Position numbers and translations under genes: made by a program
Notes under the pieces: model-generated
What the model saw: only the letters and a program-made list of their open reading frames with translations
Databases searched by the model: none
What the model was told of the DNA's origin: nothing
Source: Deltaproteobacteria bacterium
GTDB taxonomy: Bacteria; Myxococcota_A; UBA9160; UBA6930
Length of the DNA stretch: 64,000 nt
Direction of reading: 5' to 3'
NCBI GenBank assembly: GCA_029261795.1
Contig: JAJDAP010000079.1
Span: 37,119 to 101,118 of the forward strand
Shown here: in pieces, positions 16,591 to 24,370 of the stretch
Numbering within the stretch: the first letter of the stretch is position 1
How the letters are laid out: each line of letters opens with the position of its first letter

Positions 16591-16690
16591 TCTCGGAGCC
16601 CTGAGCGCCGACGGGCGCTCCCTTTGCCCGGAACCCATCTCGAGCGCCCGCTTCGAGCGCCCGCTCGGCCGGGGATTCCAGAGACGGGTT

Positions 16691-17659
16691 CTAGCCGAAT
16701 GCGCCGACGCGGCGGCTCAAGCCGACCTGCACGCGGCGCTGGATCTCCTGGCGCAGCTCCTCGTTCAAGCGCGCCACGCCGATCTCATTCTCCGCAAGAT
16801 CCGCGGCGAGTTCGGCAGGATCGATCGGCTCGCCGAAGCAGATGCGCCACTGCGAAGGCAATGGCACCAGCCCCAGCGGACCGAGCAGCGGAAATGTCGG
16901 CGTCACGGGAACGAACGGAAGACCCAGCGGCCGCACCGCGCGCTCGACCTTGAACAGGATCGGATGGGTTTCCTCTGCACCCACGATGCCGACCGGAACC
17001 ATCGGCACGCCGAGTTCGAGCGCCAACCGCACGACGCCGCCGCGACCGAAGCGCTGCACGCGGTAGCGCTCGCGGTAGACCTTGGTCGCGCCCTTCGCGC
17101 CTTCGGGAAACGCCACGACCGAACGACCCGTCGAGAGCAGACGCTCGGCGTTCTCGCGGCACGCACGCACGCCCCCGAGCCGCGCCAGCGCCGGCTGCAC
17201 CCAGGGCAACGTGATCAGCCAGTCCGCGATCAGGAAACGCGGACGGTCCTGGGCCTCCGCGCCGCGCTGCCGCGCGACTTCTCCCGCTAGCATCAAGCCG
17301 TCCCACGGGAGCAACCCCGAACGATTGGCCACGTAGAGGACCGGACCCTCGCGGGGGATCCCCTCCGCCCCGTCGACTTCGACGCTCCACCAACGGGTGC
17401 GCAGCAGCTCGAGGAGCGGCTCGGCGGCACGCAGGAACTCCGGGTCCATCCCGAAATCGTCGACCTCGCCGCTGCGTTCGCGCACGCCGAGGGAACCGGC
17501 TCGTCGGCGCAGTTCTTCGAAGAGTTCGAGCAGGTCGTCGTCGTCGGACTCCGGGGCAACGCGCTCCCGGATCCGTTGGACCAGCGTATCGAGCGCCCCT
17601 TCGAGGAGCGGAGAACCCGTGGGAGCAGCCTCCTCGGGCGGATCGAAGGGTTCGCTCAC
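16691..17659 (-). CDS. Lysophospholipid acyltransferase-like (PlsC/LPLAT) protein with altered motif I
   Basis: This 322-residue protein starts at GTG 17659, overlapping the upstream stop (GTGA). Residues about 1-85 are an acidic helical extension. The acyltransferase domain follows, with motif I at residues 112-120 reading NRSGLLPWD, a central FLIADWLITLPWVQP block, FPEG at 184-187 (motif III) and VPMVPVGIVGAEE (motif IV). LPLAT enzymes use a His before the distant Asp in motif I; here that position is Arg113, so activity is uncertain. It is coupled to the preceding epimerase/dehydratase gene, an arrangement seen for paired lipid-modifying genes. Confidence 0.8.
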   Translation of the reverse strand: MSEPFDPPEEAAPTGSPLLEGALDTLVQRIRERVAPESDDDDLLELFEELRRRAGSLGVRERSGEVDDFGMDPEFLRAAEPLLELLRTRWWSVEVDGAEGIPREGPVLYVANRSGLLPWDGLMLAGEVARQRGAEAQDRPRFLIADWLITLPWVQPALARLGGVRACRENAERLLSTGRSVVAFPEGAKGATKVYRERYRVQRFGRGGVVRLALELGVPMVPVGIVGAEETHPILFKVERAVRPLGLPFVPVTPTFPLLGPLGLVPLPSQWRICFGEPIDPAELAADLAENEIGVARLNEELRQEIQRRVQVGLSRRVGAFG

Positions 17660-18615
17660 AACCGGCTCCTGAGGCGCCTGGCGGCAACAAAGGACGCCCA
17701 GGTCTCGCGCGTGGTGTAGGTCGGGCGGCCGAACTCGGCCCAACCCTTCGCACCGTCGGCGACCCACAGATAGCGAAGGAAATCGTAGAAGGCGGCCGGC
17801 GCATCCCCGCTCAACACCTGCGAGGGAAACTCGCGCAGTCGATGCAGGAAGGGATGGGGTACCGGCAGCAGCCGCTTCCCCCCAGAACGCAACAAGACGG
17901 ACAGCGGCACGACCCCGGGCGCGACGACGTTGAAGGTGCCTGGATGCGGCGCCAACGCGGCCTGTTCGAAGACGGCGAGCAGATCTTCCTCGTGGACCAG
18001 CTGTACGAGCGGGTCATAACCCATCAACGTCGGCACGACGCGGCGCGCGAAGTAACGGGCCATGCCGTGATCGGCCTCGGGACCGAAACGCCAACAGGGC
18101 CGCAGTACCGTCAACCCGATCTCGGGATGACCGGCGCGCAGCTCGTCGACCAGCGCTTCCATCGCGATCCGATCTTGAATCGCGTGGGCTTGGGGATGAC
18201 CGCGCAGCGGGTGGTCCTCGCTCAGGAAGTTCGGATTGTCCGCACGCGCCCCATAACATTGCGTCGAAGACTCGACCACGATGCGACGCACACCCGCCGC
18301 CGCCGCGCCGTGCAGTACGTGCATGCTGCCGATGGTGTCGAGCTCGTGGTCGGCCTCGACGTCGGCTGACGGCTGCTGGCGAAAGGCCAGATGCACCACG
18401 GTCTCGACGGACTCCTTGTGCAGGCACTCGGCCAGGATCGAACCGGCAGCCGGCTCCGTCAGATCGACCAGTTGGCAATCCACCGTCGCAGGCAGGCGAT
18501 GCGGCCGGACGCGATCGATCCCGATCACGCGAACGCCCGCGATCCGCGCGAGACGCTCGCTCAGACGACGCCCCAGGAAGGTGCGTACGCCGGTAATGGC
18601 AATTGTGCCGGACAT
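17656..18615 (-). CDS. NAD-dependent epimerase/dehydratase (extended SDR)
   Basis: This 319-residue extended short-chain dehydrogenase has an N-terminal Rossmann fold (IAITGVRTFLGRRL, then the acidic IGIDRVRP end of beta-2), VVHLAF at beta-4 and VESSTQCYGA near the active site. The usual Tyr-x-x-x-Lys pair is not evident; the expected place reads HAIQDRIAMEAL, so catalysis may differ or the protein may act as a binding or regulatory subunit. The C-terminal substrate domain is normal in length. Its stop overlaps the GTG of the acyltransferase-like gene. Confidence 0.78.
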   Translation of the reverse strand: MSGTIAITGVRTFLGRRLSERLARIAGVRVIGIDRVRPHRLPATVDCQLVDLTEPAAGSILAECLHKESVETVVHLAFRQQPSADVEADHELDTIGSMHVLHGAAAAGVRRIVVESSTQCYGARADNPNFLSEDHPLRGHPQAHAIQDRIAMEALVDELRAGHPEIGLTVLRPCWRFGPEADHGMARYFARRVVPTLMGYDPLVQLVHEEDLLAVFEQAALAPHPGTFNVVAPGVVPLSVLLRSGGKRLLPVPHPFLHRLREFPSQVLSGDAPAAFYDFLRYLWVADGAKGWAEFGRPTYTTRETWASFVAARRLRSRL

Positions 18616-18738
18616 GGGAGGTTCTTAGCGGCCTCGACGGCGCCGCGCGATCAGGCGATCCCGAGCGATCGAGCGATCCCGAGCGACCGGGTGACGCGGG
18701 CGCGGGAGGATTCGGCGGACCTGACCTAGCCTCCTCGC

Positions 18739-19803
18739 GTGTCGCACCAACGCCGCTTCGCCCTGGTCGAGGATCCCCGCTACCAGACCCACCGTGGCCC
18801 CGAAGGCCACCCGGAGCGGCCGGAACGGCTCGTCGCCGTCGGCGAGGCCGTCGACCGCATGCGCGACCAGGTGGTGCCGCTACCCGCCCGCGAGGCCAGC
18901 GACGAGGAATTGTTGCGGGTCCACGAGCGCGACCATCTGGGCGCGGTCGTGGCCGCCGTCGAGGCGGTCGATGGGCCGCCGGGCCAACTCGACCCCGACA
19001 CCTACGTCTCGGCCGAGAGTCTGTCAGTGGCGCGTCTCGCCGCCGGTGGAACGATCGACCTCTGCCGTGCCGTCGCACGCGGGGAGTTCGCTTCGGGTCT
19101 CGCCGCCGTACGGCCTCCGGGCCATCACGCCGAAGCGGATCGTGCGATGGGCTTCTGCCTGTTCAACAACGTGGCGATCGCGGCCCGCGCACTCCAGGTC
19201 GAAGACGGTGTCGACAAGGTGCTGATCCTCGATTGGGATGTGCACCACGGCAACGGCACCCAGCACTTCTTCGAGGCCGACCCGTCGGTGCTCTATTTCT
19301 CGACCCACCAGTTCCCGTACTACCCGGGGACCGGGAGCTTTGGCGAAATCGGCATCGGTCGCGGAGAGGGCACCACCGTGAATGTCCCGATGCCGGCGGG
19401 TTGTGGTGATGCCGAATATCTCGGCGTGTTGCAGCACGTTCTGGCGCCGGTTGCGGCCCAGTTCAAACCGGACGCGATCCTGGTCTCAGCCGGCTTCGAT
19501 GCCCACGCCGACGATCCGCTCGCTGCCATGGAGATCAGCGCCACGGGCTTCCTGGCGATGGCCACGTTCGTGCGCGCGCTGGCCGAGGATCTCTGCGACG
19601 GACGGCTGGCCTTCGTCCTCGAGGGCGGATACTCCCTCTCGGGGCTGCGGGAGGGGATCTCTGGCTGTCTGGTGGCCGCGCTGGCGCCGGAGCTCGCAAA
19701 ACTGCCGCCGCTGGTCCCGCTCGCCGATGGGACCGCGCTAGCGCACATCGTCGCCCAGGCCGGAGAGGCGCAGCGCCCATTCGTCGCTGTGGGGGCGCGC
19801 TAG
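18739..19803 (+). CDS. Histone-deacetylase-superfamily hydrolase (class II/acetoin-utilisation type)
   Basis: This 354-residue zinc hydrolase of the arginase/deacetylase fold starts at GTG 18739. It has the HPERPERL N-terminal motif, the catalytic pair in RPPGHHAE (His129, His130), zinc ligands Asp167 and His169 in DWDVHHGNGT and Asp254 in SAGFDAHADDPL, and the EGGYSL glycine loop. Bacterial members deacetylate acetylpolyamines or protein lysines; the substrate here is unknown. It is divergent from the epimerase gene and is the last gene before the dcw promoter region. Confidence 0.9.
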   Translation: MSHQRRFALVEDPRYQTHRGPEGHPERPERLVAVGEAVDRMRDQVVPLPAREASDEELLRVHERDHLGAVVAAVEAVDGPPGQLDPDTYVSAESLSVARLAAGGTIDLCRAVARGEFASGLAAVRPPGHHAEADRAMGFCLFNNVAIAARALQVEDGVDKVLILDWDVHHGNGTQHFFEADPSVLYFSTHQFPYYPGTGSFGEIGIGRGEGTTVNVPMPAGCGDAEYLGVLQHVLAPVAAQFKPDAILVSAGFDAHADDPLAAMEISATGFLAMATFVRALAEDLCDGRLAFVLEGGYSLSGLREGISGCLVAALAPELAKLPPLVPLADGTALAHIVAQAGEAQRPFVAVGAR

Positions 19804-19981
19804 CAGCCAGGGGCGCCAAGTGGGGATCGCGCCAGCTGTACAGCGCGCGAACCCCCGAAATCTGTGACCCGCCCGGGAACTTCCCGCCCAGCTGCGAACC
19901 CCCTATCTGGGGGATCGGCGCCCGAGCCACCACAAGATCTGGTGTGCCTCAAAAAAGATCAATGAAGACCGCATTTTTCGG

Positions 19982-20010
19982 TTGGAGTTGCGGGTGGATG
20001 TGAGTATAAG
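19982..20010 (+). promoter_or_regulatory. Sigma70-type promoter of the dcw operon
   Basis: TTGGAG (19982-19987) and TATAAG (20005-20010) are separated by exactly 17 bases and lie in the AT-richest part of the 290-base region before mraZ. The -10 is immediately followed by the MraZ boxes, so repressor binding would cover the transcription start. Confidence 0.65.
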
Positions 20011-20045
20011 TGGATCTCGGTGGGGCTGAGTGGGGAAAAGTGGTG
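20011..20045 (+). promoter_or_regulatory. MraZ operator: four 10-bp-spaced TGGNN boxes
   Basis: TGGAT, TGGGG, TGGGG and TGGTG start at 20011, 20021, 20031 and 20041, an exact 10-bp direct-repeat period; another TGGAT lies at 19995. MraZ is known to bind TGGGN direct repeats with 5-base spacers upstream of its own gene, which matches this arrangement. The boxes sit just after the -10, as expected for autorepression of the cluster. Confidence 0.8.
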
Positions 20046-20093
20046 AACCCCTCCCCGAGCTGAGAGTCAGCGCAACAAGGTCAGGATCCACCG

Positions 20094-20537
20094 ATGGCAC
20101 GCGGCCGATTCGCACACAACATGGATTCGAAAGGCCGCCTCGCCATCCCACAGGCACTTCGCATGGAACTCCAAATGCAAGAAAAGCCGCCGATCCTGAC
20201 CAGCTGCATCGATGCTTCGGCCGTCGGCATCTACACCCAGGACCGCTGGGTCGAAATCGAACAGCGTCTCGCCAACATGAGCCAGGTCCAGCCGGAAGTC
20301 CAGAAGATCCGTCGCCTCATCGTCTCGGGGGCTGAAGAATGCCCGATCGACGCGCAGGGACGGATCCGGGTGCCCCAGCACCTGCGCGACTACGCGGGCC
20401 TCACCAAGCAGTGCCTCATCGCGGGCATGGGCGAACGCGTCGAAATTTGGGATCGCGCTCGATTCGATCAGGAGATTGCCTCGATCCGTGAGAACGGAGA
20501 GGACGTCTCCCGGATCGCGGCGGATCTGGGGTTGTAA
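20094..20537 (+). CDS. mraZ: Transcriptional regulator MraZ
   Basis: This 147-residue protein has two SpoVT/AbrB-like MraZ repeats. The first begins ARGRFAHNMDSKGRLAIPQA and the second includes EECPIDAQGRIRVPQHLR, with the conserved D-x-K/Q-G-R cores. MraZ forms a ring and represses the division and cell wall cluster from repeats in its own promoter. Four such repeats lie 50-80 bases upstream. ATG 20094 follows AAGGTCAGG. Unusually, 325 bases of hairpin-rich sequence separate it from rsmH. Confidence 0.93.
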   Translation: MARGRFAHNMDSKGRLAIPQALRMELQMQEKPPILTSCIDASAVGIYTQDRWVEIEQRLANMSQVQPEVQKIRRLIVSGAEECPIDAQGRIRVPQHLRDYAGLTKQCLIAGMGERVEIWDRARFDQEIASIRENGEDVSRIAADLGL

Positions 20538-20862
20538 CGGGAGATGATGGGGGGTGTTGAGGGTTCAACCCTTGACCAGTGAGAGGGACCGGGGCGCCTC
20601 CGGCGTCCGACATCAGCTGCGGGAAGCGTTGGGGGGCGTGACTCGCAGCTGAGATGGAAGCCGGAGGGCCCCAGTCCCAATCTCACCGGGGCGGCCGGGG
20701 GGCCGCCCTCTCCCCTCCTTCCGAGCAGATCGCATCGCTTCGGCTGCCGCGGATGTCGCAGCCGAAAACCGGGGACCGGGGGGTCTTCGGGAATGGGCGG
20801 AGCCGCGGCGGCGGTTCCCACGAGAGAGCGGGCCTCGAGCGGATGCCGGGCCTGAACGAGCG
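20538..20862 (+). promoter_or_regulatory. Hairpin-rich spacer between mraZ and rsmH (candidate structured leader or attenuator)
   Basis: This 325-base gene-free stretch holds at least four strong inverted repeats. (a) AGGGTT-C-AACCCT at 20560-20572. (b) A long nested hairpin, 20585-20678: GGGAC/GTCCC outside, then GGGGC/GCCCC and GCCTCCGGC/GCCGGAGG, then CAGCTGCG/CGCAGCTG inside. (c) GGGCGGCC-GGGG-GGCCGCCC at 20689-20708. (d) TTCGGCTGC/GCAGCCGAA at 20739-20766. None is followed by a T-run, so they are not standard terminators. They could attenuate or process the transcript between mraZ and the rest of the cluster, or form a small RNA. Confidence 0.6.
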
Positions 20863-21840
20863 TTGCAGCAGATCAATCTTCACCAGCCGGTCCTCTTGGA
20901 GTCGTGCCTCGAGCACATGGGGCTCCATCCCGACGTCGGACACTCCGACGCTCCCATCGTCGTCGATGGAACCCTGGGCGACGGCGGACACGCCGAGGCG
21001 ATCCTCGAGCGGACCGCTCCCGGTGGACGCCTGATCGGTCTCGACCGCGACCCCGATGCTCTCTCCATCGCGGGCAAGCGACTCGAGCGGTTCGGCGAAC
21101 GCGCGGAAATCGTCCACGCATCGTTCCGGGACCTCGGGGAAGTTCTCTTGCGGCTCGGCATTCCCGCCGTCCATGCGGTGCTGCTCGACCTCGGCGTTTC
21201 GTCCCGCCAGATCGACGACCCGGATCGCGGCTTTCGTTTCGGCGAGGACACGGCAGAGGTCTGCCCCCTCGACATGCGCATGGATCCCAGCGCGGGCCTG
21301 TCTGCCGCAGAGCTACTGGCCTCCTATTCCTCGCCCGCACTCGAGCAGGTCCTCCGGGAGTATGGTGAGTTTCCAGGAGCCCGGCGGCTGGCCCGCGCCA
21401 TCATCGACGCCAGGCGCGAGGAACCGCTGCGAACCGCCGCGGACCTGCGCCGGGTGATTCGCGCCGCCGGAATCGGTCGCGGCCGGAAGCACGATCCGGC
21501 GACCCTGGTGTTCCAGGCACTCCGCATCGCCGTGAACGACGAACTCGGTGCCCTCGATGCCGGCCTGATCGCGGCCGTGGACGCGCTCGCGCCCGGGGGT
21601 CGGATCTGCGTGCTCGCCTATCACTCGCTCGAAGACCGTCGCGTCAAGCGTTGCTTCGTCGCCGAAGAAAAGGGCTGCGTCTGTCCGCCGGCCCAACCGG
21701 TCTGCAACTGCGGCCGGCTGCCGCGTCTGCGGCGCCTGACCAGGCGGCCGATCAGCGCCGACGACGACGAGATCCGCCGCAATCCGCGAGCACGCTCCGC
21801 GCGCCTGCGCGCCGCGATACGACTGCCGGAGGCCGCGTGA
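20863..21840 (+). CDS. rsmH: 16S rRNA (cytosine1402-N4)-methyltransferase RsmH
   Basis: This 325-residue protein starts at TTG 20863, giving the usual HQPVLLESCLEHM beginning. It has the SAM-binding VVDGTLGDGGHAEAIL motif, IGLDRDPDAL and LLDLGVSSRQIDDPDRGF. The C-terminal half has LAYHSLEDRRVKRCF and a Cys-rich tail (CVCPPAQPVCNCGR). It methylates C1402 in the ribosomal P site. Its stop overlaps the GTG of ftsL. No ATG in frame gives a better start, and the ribosome site is weak, so expression may be tuned low. Confidence 0.93.
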   Translation: MQQINLHQPVLLESCLEHMGLHPDVGHSDAPIVVDGTLGDGGHAEAILERTAPGGRLIGLDRDPDALSIAGKRLERFGERAEIVHASFRDLGEVLLRLGIPAVHAVLLDLGVSSRQIDDPDRGFRFGEDTAEVCPLDMRMDPSAGLSAAELLASYSSPALEQVLREYGEFPGARRLARAIIDARREEPLRTAADLRRVIRAAGIGRGRKHDPATLVFQALRIAVNDELGALDAGLIAAVDALAPGGRICVLAYHSLEDRRVKRCFVAEEKGCVCPPAQPVCNCGRLPRLRRLTRRPISADDDEIRRNPRARSARLRAAIRLPEAA

Positions 21841-22238
21841 GCGCACGCACCAAGAAACCGCGGCGAATCCGTCGTGAGAGCGACCCGAAGGACCTGGTCG
21901 GCCGGGACTTCGCGGGCCGCGGCTCGACGGCAAACCGCTGGCGCCATCGCGCAGCCGCTGTGGTGATCGGCCTCGTGCTCGGAGGGCTCCTGTTGGCTTC
22001 GCTGCGCATGGAGATCGTGCGCACACGTTATGCACTGGCCGATGCCCTGGCCCAGGAGACCCGATTGCTGAGCCTGGAGCGAGAGGCCAGCGTCGCCCTG
22101 CGCGAACTCCGCGACCCGCGTCGTCTGCGCCGTCTCGCCAACCAGCTGGGTTTCGTGCGACCCGAACGCGTCATCGAACTCGGCACCGACCTTGCCGCAC
22201 GCGGGGGCGCGGCGCCGAGCGCGGTCGTGATGCCATGA
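21837..22238 (+). CDS. ftsL: Cell division protein FtsL
   Basis: This 133-residue protein starts at GTG 21837, overlapping the rsmH stop. It has a basic cytoplasmic N-terminus of about 40 residues, one transmembrane helix (about 42-62, AAAVVIGLVLGGLLLASLRM) and a periplasmic coiled coil ending in LANQLGFVRPERVIEL. That topology and its position between rsmH and ftsI identify FtsL, which forms the FtsQLB complex and activates FtsWI. No ftsB lies in the window. Confidence 0.85.
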   Translation: MSARTKKPRRIRRESDPKDLVGRDFAGRGSTANRWRHRAAAVVIGLVLGGLLLASLRMEIVRTRYALADALAQETRLLSLEREASVALRELRDPRRLRRLANQLGFVRPERVIELGTDLAARGGAAPSAVVMP

Positions 22239-24370
22239 GCCGCTCGGACCTGCGCGGTGCCGGCGCACGCCTTCGCTTCCTCGGGAGCTTGTTGGGTCTG
22301 TGCTTCCTGCTCCTCGCGGTCCGAGCCGCGCACTTGACGATCACGGATCCCCGCGGCGCCGAGCGGGGACGCGCCCAGACCGGCACGGTGCTGCGTGTCG
22401 CTACCGCACGAGGCGCCATCGTCGACCGACTCGGTGCCGAGTTGGCGGTAACGATGCCAGCGCCGTCGGTCTACGCAGTGCCCTCCGAAATCACCGACCT
22501 CGATGCCGCTGCAGCCGGCCTCGCGAAAGCACTCGGCCGCGATGCCAGCGGGATTCGCAAACGCCTGACGGAGGCCAGCTCATTCGTCTTCGTGGCCCGT
22601 TGGTTGCCCGAGAAGGAAGCCCGCGCCGTCGAGGCCCTCGGTCTCTCCGGCGTCGGCATCGTCGCAGAACCGCGGCGCACCTACCCCCTCGGCGAAATGG
22701 CCGGACGCTTGCTGGGCTTCGCGAATATCGATGGCGAAGGCATCCGCGGCATCGAGCAGGGCGAAGACGAATGGTTGCGCGGCCAGGACCGGAGAATCGC
22801 GCTGGAGCGTGACGCGCGGGGCCGCCTGCTCGCGCCCGGTGGCGTCGACCCGCGCGCGACGGCCGGAGGCGATGTCGCGCTCACCATCGATAGCGCGCTC
22901 CAGGCCGAGACCGAGCACGCGCTTGCAGATGTGGTGAAGATGACGGGCGCGGCCGGCGGGGTCGTCGTGGCGATGGATCCGGCCACCGGTGACATCCTCG
23001 CCGTCGCTGAATCCCCGGTGCTGGACCCGGCGAGTTTTCGCACGACGCCCTACCCGCTCACCGGCTCCCGGGCGTTCCTCGAAGCGGACGAGCCGGGTTC
23101 CGTCCTGAAGCTCGCCGTGGTGGGCGCCGCGCTCCAAGCCGACGTCCTCGCAGCCGACGAGTTGATCGATTGTGAGGAGGGCTCCTACCGCGTCCCCGGC
23201 AAGACACTTCACGACGCGAAGCCCCACGGGCTTCTCGACCCCGCTGGCATCCTGCGCGTCTCGTCGAACATTGGCGCCGCCAAGATCGGCGAACGCCTGA
23301 CACCAGAGCGCCATCATGCGGCCCTACGAGCGCTCGGCTTCGGCGCACCCACGGGCAGTGGCTTCCCCAGCGAATCCGCCGGCCTGTTGCGGGCGCCCGA
23401 GGGTTGGCGACCCCTCGATCAGGCCACGATCTCGTTTGGCCAGGGCATCAACGTGACGCCTGTACAGCTGGCCGCCGCCGGGGTGGCGGTCGCCAACGGC
23501 GGAACCTGGCGGACACCCCGCCTCATCTCTGCACGGCGCCGGCCCGGCGAGGACTGGGTTCCCGAGCCGACTGGCGCCACCCACAGCGCCCTGTCTCGGA
23601 AGGTCGCCGATCAGCTTCGCGAGATGCTCGTGACCGTGACCCAGGACGATGGCACGGCCAGCCACGCCACCCTCGACAACGTCGCGGTGGCCGGCAAGAC
23701 CGGCACCGCCCAGAAGTTCGACCCGATCGCGGGCGCCTATTCGAACAGCGACTATCAAGGCTGGTTTCTGGGCATGGCTCCTGCCGCGGACCCGCAGGTC
23801 GTGATCGTTGCCATGATCGACGAGCCGCGCGGGCGCTCCCACGGCGGTGGTGCCACGGCCGCGCCCCTGTTCGCCCGGGTCGCCACAGCCGCTCTCGCGC
23901 GGAACGCGATCGTGACGACCCCGCGACACGACGTGCCAGCCATGGCGCGGGTCGATGGCAGTGAGCCGACGAGGTCGGCCGCCGTCAGCACGGCGCCTCC
24001 GGTGGAGCCGGAGCCCGCGGCGGCGCCGGAGCCGGCGGCCATCGTGGAGACGACGACCCCTGCGCCCGTCGTGCCCGACCGGCCCGCTAGCGGCAACATC
24101 GAAGTCATCCTCGCCAGGCCCGAGAAGGCCCCTGCTGCGAGTCCTTCGGCGTTGCGGCCCACGCCCGAAATCAGCTGGCTCGGCGACCGCGTGCTGCTTC
24201 CGGACTTGCGGGGTCTAACCCCGAAACAGGTGAAGGAGATCACGGACACGGTGCCCTTCTCGCTGGAGATTCGAGGGGACGGCAGAGTGGTTTCGCAGGT
24301 TCCGGCACCCGGGACCATCCTCGGCGTAGATGCACCGTTGCGACTGACGCTCGGAGGAGACGAAGGGTGA
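22235..24370 (+). CDS. ftsI: Division transpeptidase FtsI (PBP3) with C-terminal PASTA domain
   Basis: This 711-residue class B penicillin-binding protein has a membrane anchor (about 10-30), a dimerisation domain (30-215) and a transpeptidase domain with SVLK (Ser289), SSN (343-345) and KTG (488-490). A Pro/Ala-rich linker (about 560-640) leads to a single PASTA domain (about 650-711, LPDLRGLTPKQV). It crosslinks septal peptidoglycan with FtsW. The PASTA tail is typical of deltaproteobacterial and Gram-positive enzymes and absent from enterobacterial FtsI. Both ends overlap neighbours by 4 bases. Confidence 0.93.
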   Translation: MSRSDLRGAGARLRFLGSLLGLCFLLLAVRAAHLTITDPRGAERGRAQTGTVLRVATARGAIVDRLGAELAVTMPAPSVYAVPSEITDLDAAAAGLAKALGRDASGIRKRLTEASSFVFVARWLPEKEARAVEALGLSGVGIVAEPRRTYPLGEMAGRLLGFANIDGEGIRGIEQGEDEWLRGQDRRIALERDARGRLLAPGGVDPRATAGGDVALTIDSALQAETEHALADVVKMTGAAGGVVVAMDPATGDILAVAESPVLDPASFRTTPYPLTGSRAFLEADEPGSVLKLAVVGAALQADVLAADELIDCEEGSYRVPGKTLHDAKPHGLLDPAGILRVSSNIGAAKIGERLTPERHHAALRALGFGAPTGSGFPSESAGLLRAPEGWRPLDQATISFGQGINVTPVQLAAAGVAVANGGTWRTPRLISARRRPGEDWVPEPTGATHSALSRKVADQLREMLVTVTQDDGTASHATLDNVAVAGKTGTAQKFDPIAGAYSNSDYQGWFLGMAPAADPQVVIVAMIDEPRGRSHGGGATAAPLFARVATAALARNAIVTTPRHDVPAMARVDGSEPTRSAAVSTAPPVEPEPAAAPEPAAIVETTTPAPVVPDRPASGNIEVILARPEKAPAASPSALRPTPEISWLGDRVLLPDLRGLTPKQVKEITDTVPFSLEIRGDGRVVSQVPAPGTILGVDAPLRLTLGGDEG

